A DNA stretch of 6,511 bases, taken from assembly GCA_040255925.1 (NCBI GenBank), contig JBDZVX010000134.1, positions 1-6,511 on the forward strand, in the 5' to 3' direction. The stretch's first letter is position 1; each line of letters begins with the position of its first letter. Shown here piece by piece: positions 6,067 through 6,511 of the stretch. The position numbers and the translations under genes are program-made. Origin of the DNA: Nitrolancea sp040255925 (lineage in GTDB: Bacteria > Chloroflexota > Chloroflexia > Thermomicrobiales > Thermomicrobiaceae). The notes beneath the pieces are model-generated. The model was not told the origin of the DNA. It searched no databases and saw only the letters and a program-made list of their open reading frames with translations.

Positions 6067-6414
6067 GTGGAAATCTACGTACATCCGACGTGAACGAGTT
6101 GCAGGCGGACTCAGGAGTTTCTTGAGGAAAAGGGGATCGAGTACACCCGGCGCGATTATTTCAAGGATCGTTTTACGAGGGACGAGCTGGCCGGGTTGCT
6201 GGCACGGGCCGGGCTGACGCCGCACGACGCGCTCTCGAAGCGTAGCCGTGCCTATAAGGAGCTCGGGCTGGCCGGGCGGACGGTATCGGACGACGAGCTG
6301 CTGGACTTGATGATCGCCGAGCCGACGCTGCTCCGGCGGCCGCTGGTCATCAGTGAAAAAGGCTCTGCTCTCGGGTTCAACCGAGACCGGCTGGAAGAGC
6401 TGACGCGGGAGTAA
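6067..6414 (+). CDS. Selenocysteine-containing ArsC/Spx-family protein (UxxC redox motif), TGA 6091-6093 read as Sec
   Basis: Read from GTG 6067 to TAA 6412-6414, the frame has 116 codons and one internal TGA at codon 9. Translation gives MEIYVHPT-U-TSCRRTQEFLEEKG, then EYTRRDYFKDRFTRDEL, LTPHDALSKRS, DDELLDLMIAEPTLLRRPLVI and a C-terminal GFNRDRLEEL. This is the complete thioredoxin-like fold of the ArsC/Spx (arsenate reductase-like) family at its usual length of about 115 aa, including the conserved RRP (residues 90-92) before the last strand. In Cys-containing relatives the motif after VHPT is CxxC; here the first Cys is replaced by UGA and the second is C12, giving UTSC. The expected role is a cytoplasmic thiol/selenol reductase, substrate unknown; arsenate reduction is not assured. 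A hairpin suited to SECIS function lies just downstream. The alternative is a nonsense mutation or base-calling error; a caller blind to Sec would start at TTG 6196 and lose the active site. No Sec machinery gene lies in the window. Confidence 0.82.
6110..6126 (+). promoter_or_regulatory. Candidate bacterial SECIS hairpin
   Basis: CTCAGGA (6110-6116) pairs with TCTTGAG (6120-6126), giving 7 bp with one G-U, around an apical loop GTT (6117-6119). If the inner pairs open, the loop starts with GG. The loop begins 23 nt after the TGA. Bacterial SECIS elements are known to lie in the coding region shortly after the UGA, with a small loop carrying a G at one of its first positions, which fits. A competing hairpin, GAGT (6096-6099) with ACTC (6109-6112), presents TTGCAGG (6099-6105). 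That string also occurs in the E. coli fdhF SECIS as I recall it, but it is unusually close to the TGA here. The two hairpins share bases and exclude each other. Confidence 0.5.
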
Positions 6415-6463
6415 GGGATGAGCGGACGGACGGCCCCAGACGGGCGGAGACAGGGCCTTTGAT

Positions 6464-6485
6464 GGGCAGGCACAGGGGCCTGCCC
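6464..6485. repeat. GC-rich hairpin repeat
   Basis: gggcaggc (6464-6471) and gcctgccc (6478-6485) form a perfect 8-bp stem around acaggg. The motif with its ...cctac flank resembles short dispersed hairpin repeats seen between genes in many GC-rich bacterial genomes. It lies 50 bp after the selenoprotein stop and could stop transcription, but no T-run follows. Confidence 0.55.
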
Positions 6486-6489
6486 CTAC

Positions 6490-6511
6490 GCTCCCCTCTC
6501 CCAGAATTGGG
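6490..6511. repeat. Left half of a second GC-rich hairpin repeat, cut by the window edge
   Basis: ctcccctctcccagaattggg resembles the cccctcccctaagattggggg hairpin at 451-476: a C-rich arm, a short A/T-containing loop, then the start of a G-rich arm. It is probably another member of the same repeat family, completed beyond the window. Confidence 0.4.

Noticed and set aside
6196..6414. A shorter ORF starting at TTG 6196 as an independent 72-aa protein
   Set aside because: It is the in-frame 3' part of the gene starting at GTG 6067. The upstream 43 codons are clearly homologous to the ArsC/Spx fold and carry the active site and the only good ribosome binding site.
6067..6414. Pseudogene caused by a nonsense mutation
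   Set aside because: Considered seriously. The single stop falls on the redox Cys codon, is TGA, has a suitable hairpin after it, and the rest of the frame and the ribosome binding site are intact. Recoding is the better explanation, although the Sec machinery cannot be checked here.
6432..6460. ggccc...gggccttt as a rho-independent terminator after the selenoprotein gene
   Set aside because: A 5-bp stem with a 16-nt loop and only three T residues is too weak to call.

Overview
The window looks like chromosomal DNA from a GC-rich, probably aerobic bacterium. I infer Chloroflexota, perhaps Thermomicrobia-like. The clues are the duplicated Cys/'YFERARFE'-type extracellular domain behind a Pro/Ser/Thr-rich membrane-anchored stem, the GC-rich hairpin repeats of the 'gggcaggc...gcctgccc' and 'cccctcccc...ggggagggg' kinds between genes, and frequent GTG/TTG starts. 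No marker gene fixes the taxonomy.

Layout. Bases 1-390 hold the 3' end of a thiamine-diphosphate enzyme of the pyruvate oxidase / pyruvate:quinone dehydrogenase (PoxB) type. A hairpin-rich, MITE-like repeat follows (about 404-505). Next comes a tight plus-strand gene set: a 69-aa single-span membrane protein (529-738); a 324-aa membrane protein built from two tandem copies of a four-helix unit (753-1727); a gluconate 2-dehydrogenase subunit 3-like protein (1729-2346); a GMC-family FAD oxidoreductase with a Cys motif that could bind an Fe-S cluster (2369-4030); and possibly a translationally coupled 48-aa ORF (4027-4173). Together these look like a membrane-linked sugar/alcohol dehydrogenase. 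The catalytic and small subunits lack visible export signals, and no cytochrome c subunit is encoded beside them, so the duplicated membrane protein is the obvious candidate for anchor or electron acceptor.

Convergent to this set, on the minus strand (4296-6008), lies a large type II membrane protein. It has a disordered cytoplasmic N-terminus, one transmembrane helix, a long Pro/Ser/Thr-rich stem and two copies of a Cys-containing domain at the C-terminus.

The most notable item is divergent from it, at 6067-6414. It is a complete 116-codon ArsC/Spx-family (thioredoxin-fold) gene with a strong Shine-Dalgarno sequence and one in-frame TGA (6091-6093). That TGA sits exactly where the first redox cysteine of the CxxC motif belongs, giving HPT-U-TSC. 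The frame stays open for the other 106 codons, and a hairpin with a G-led apical loop lies at the spacing expected of a bacterial SECIS. I read this as a selenoprotein that ordinary gene calling would truncate or miss. The short divergent intergenic region carries two palindromes (gggtgt-N4-acaccc and TGTACGTACA) that look like operators. The window ends in another GC-rich hairpin repeat.
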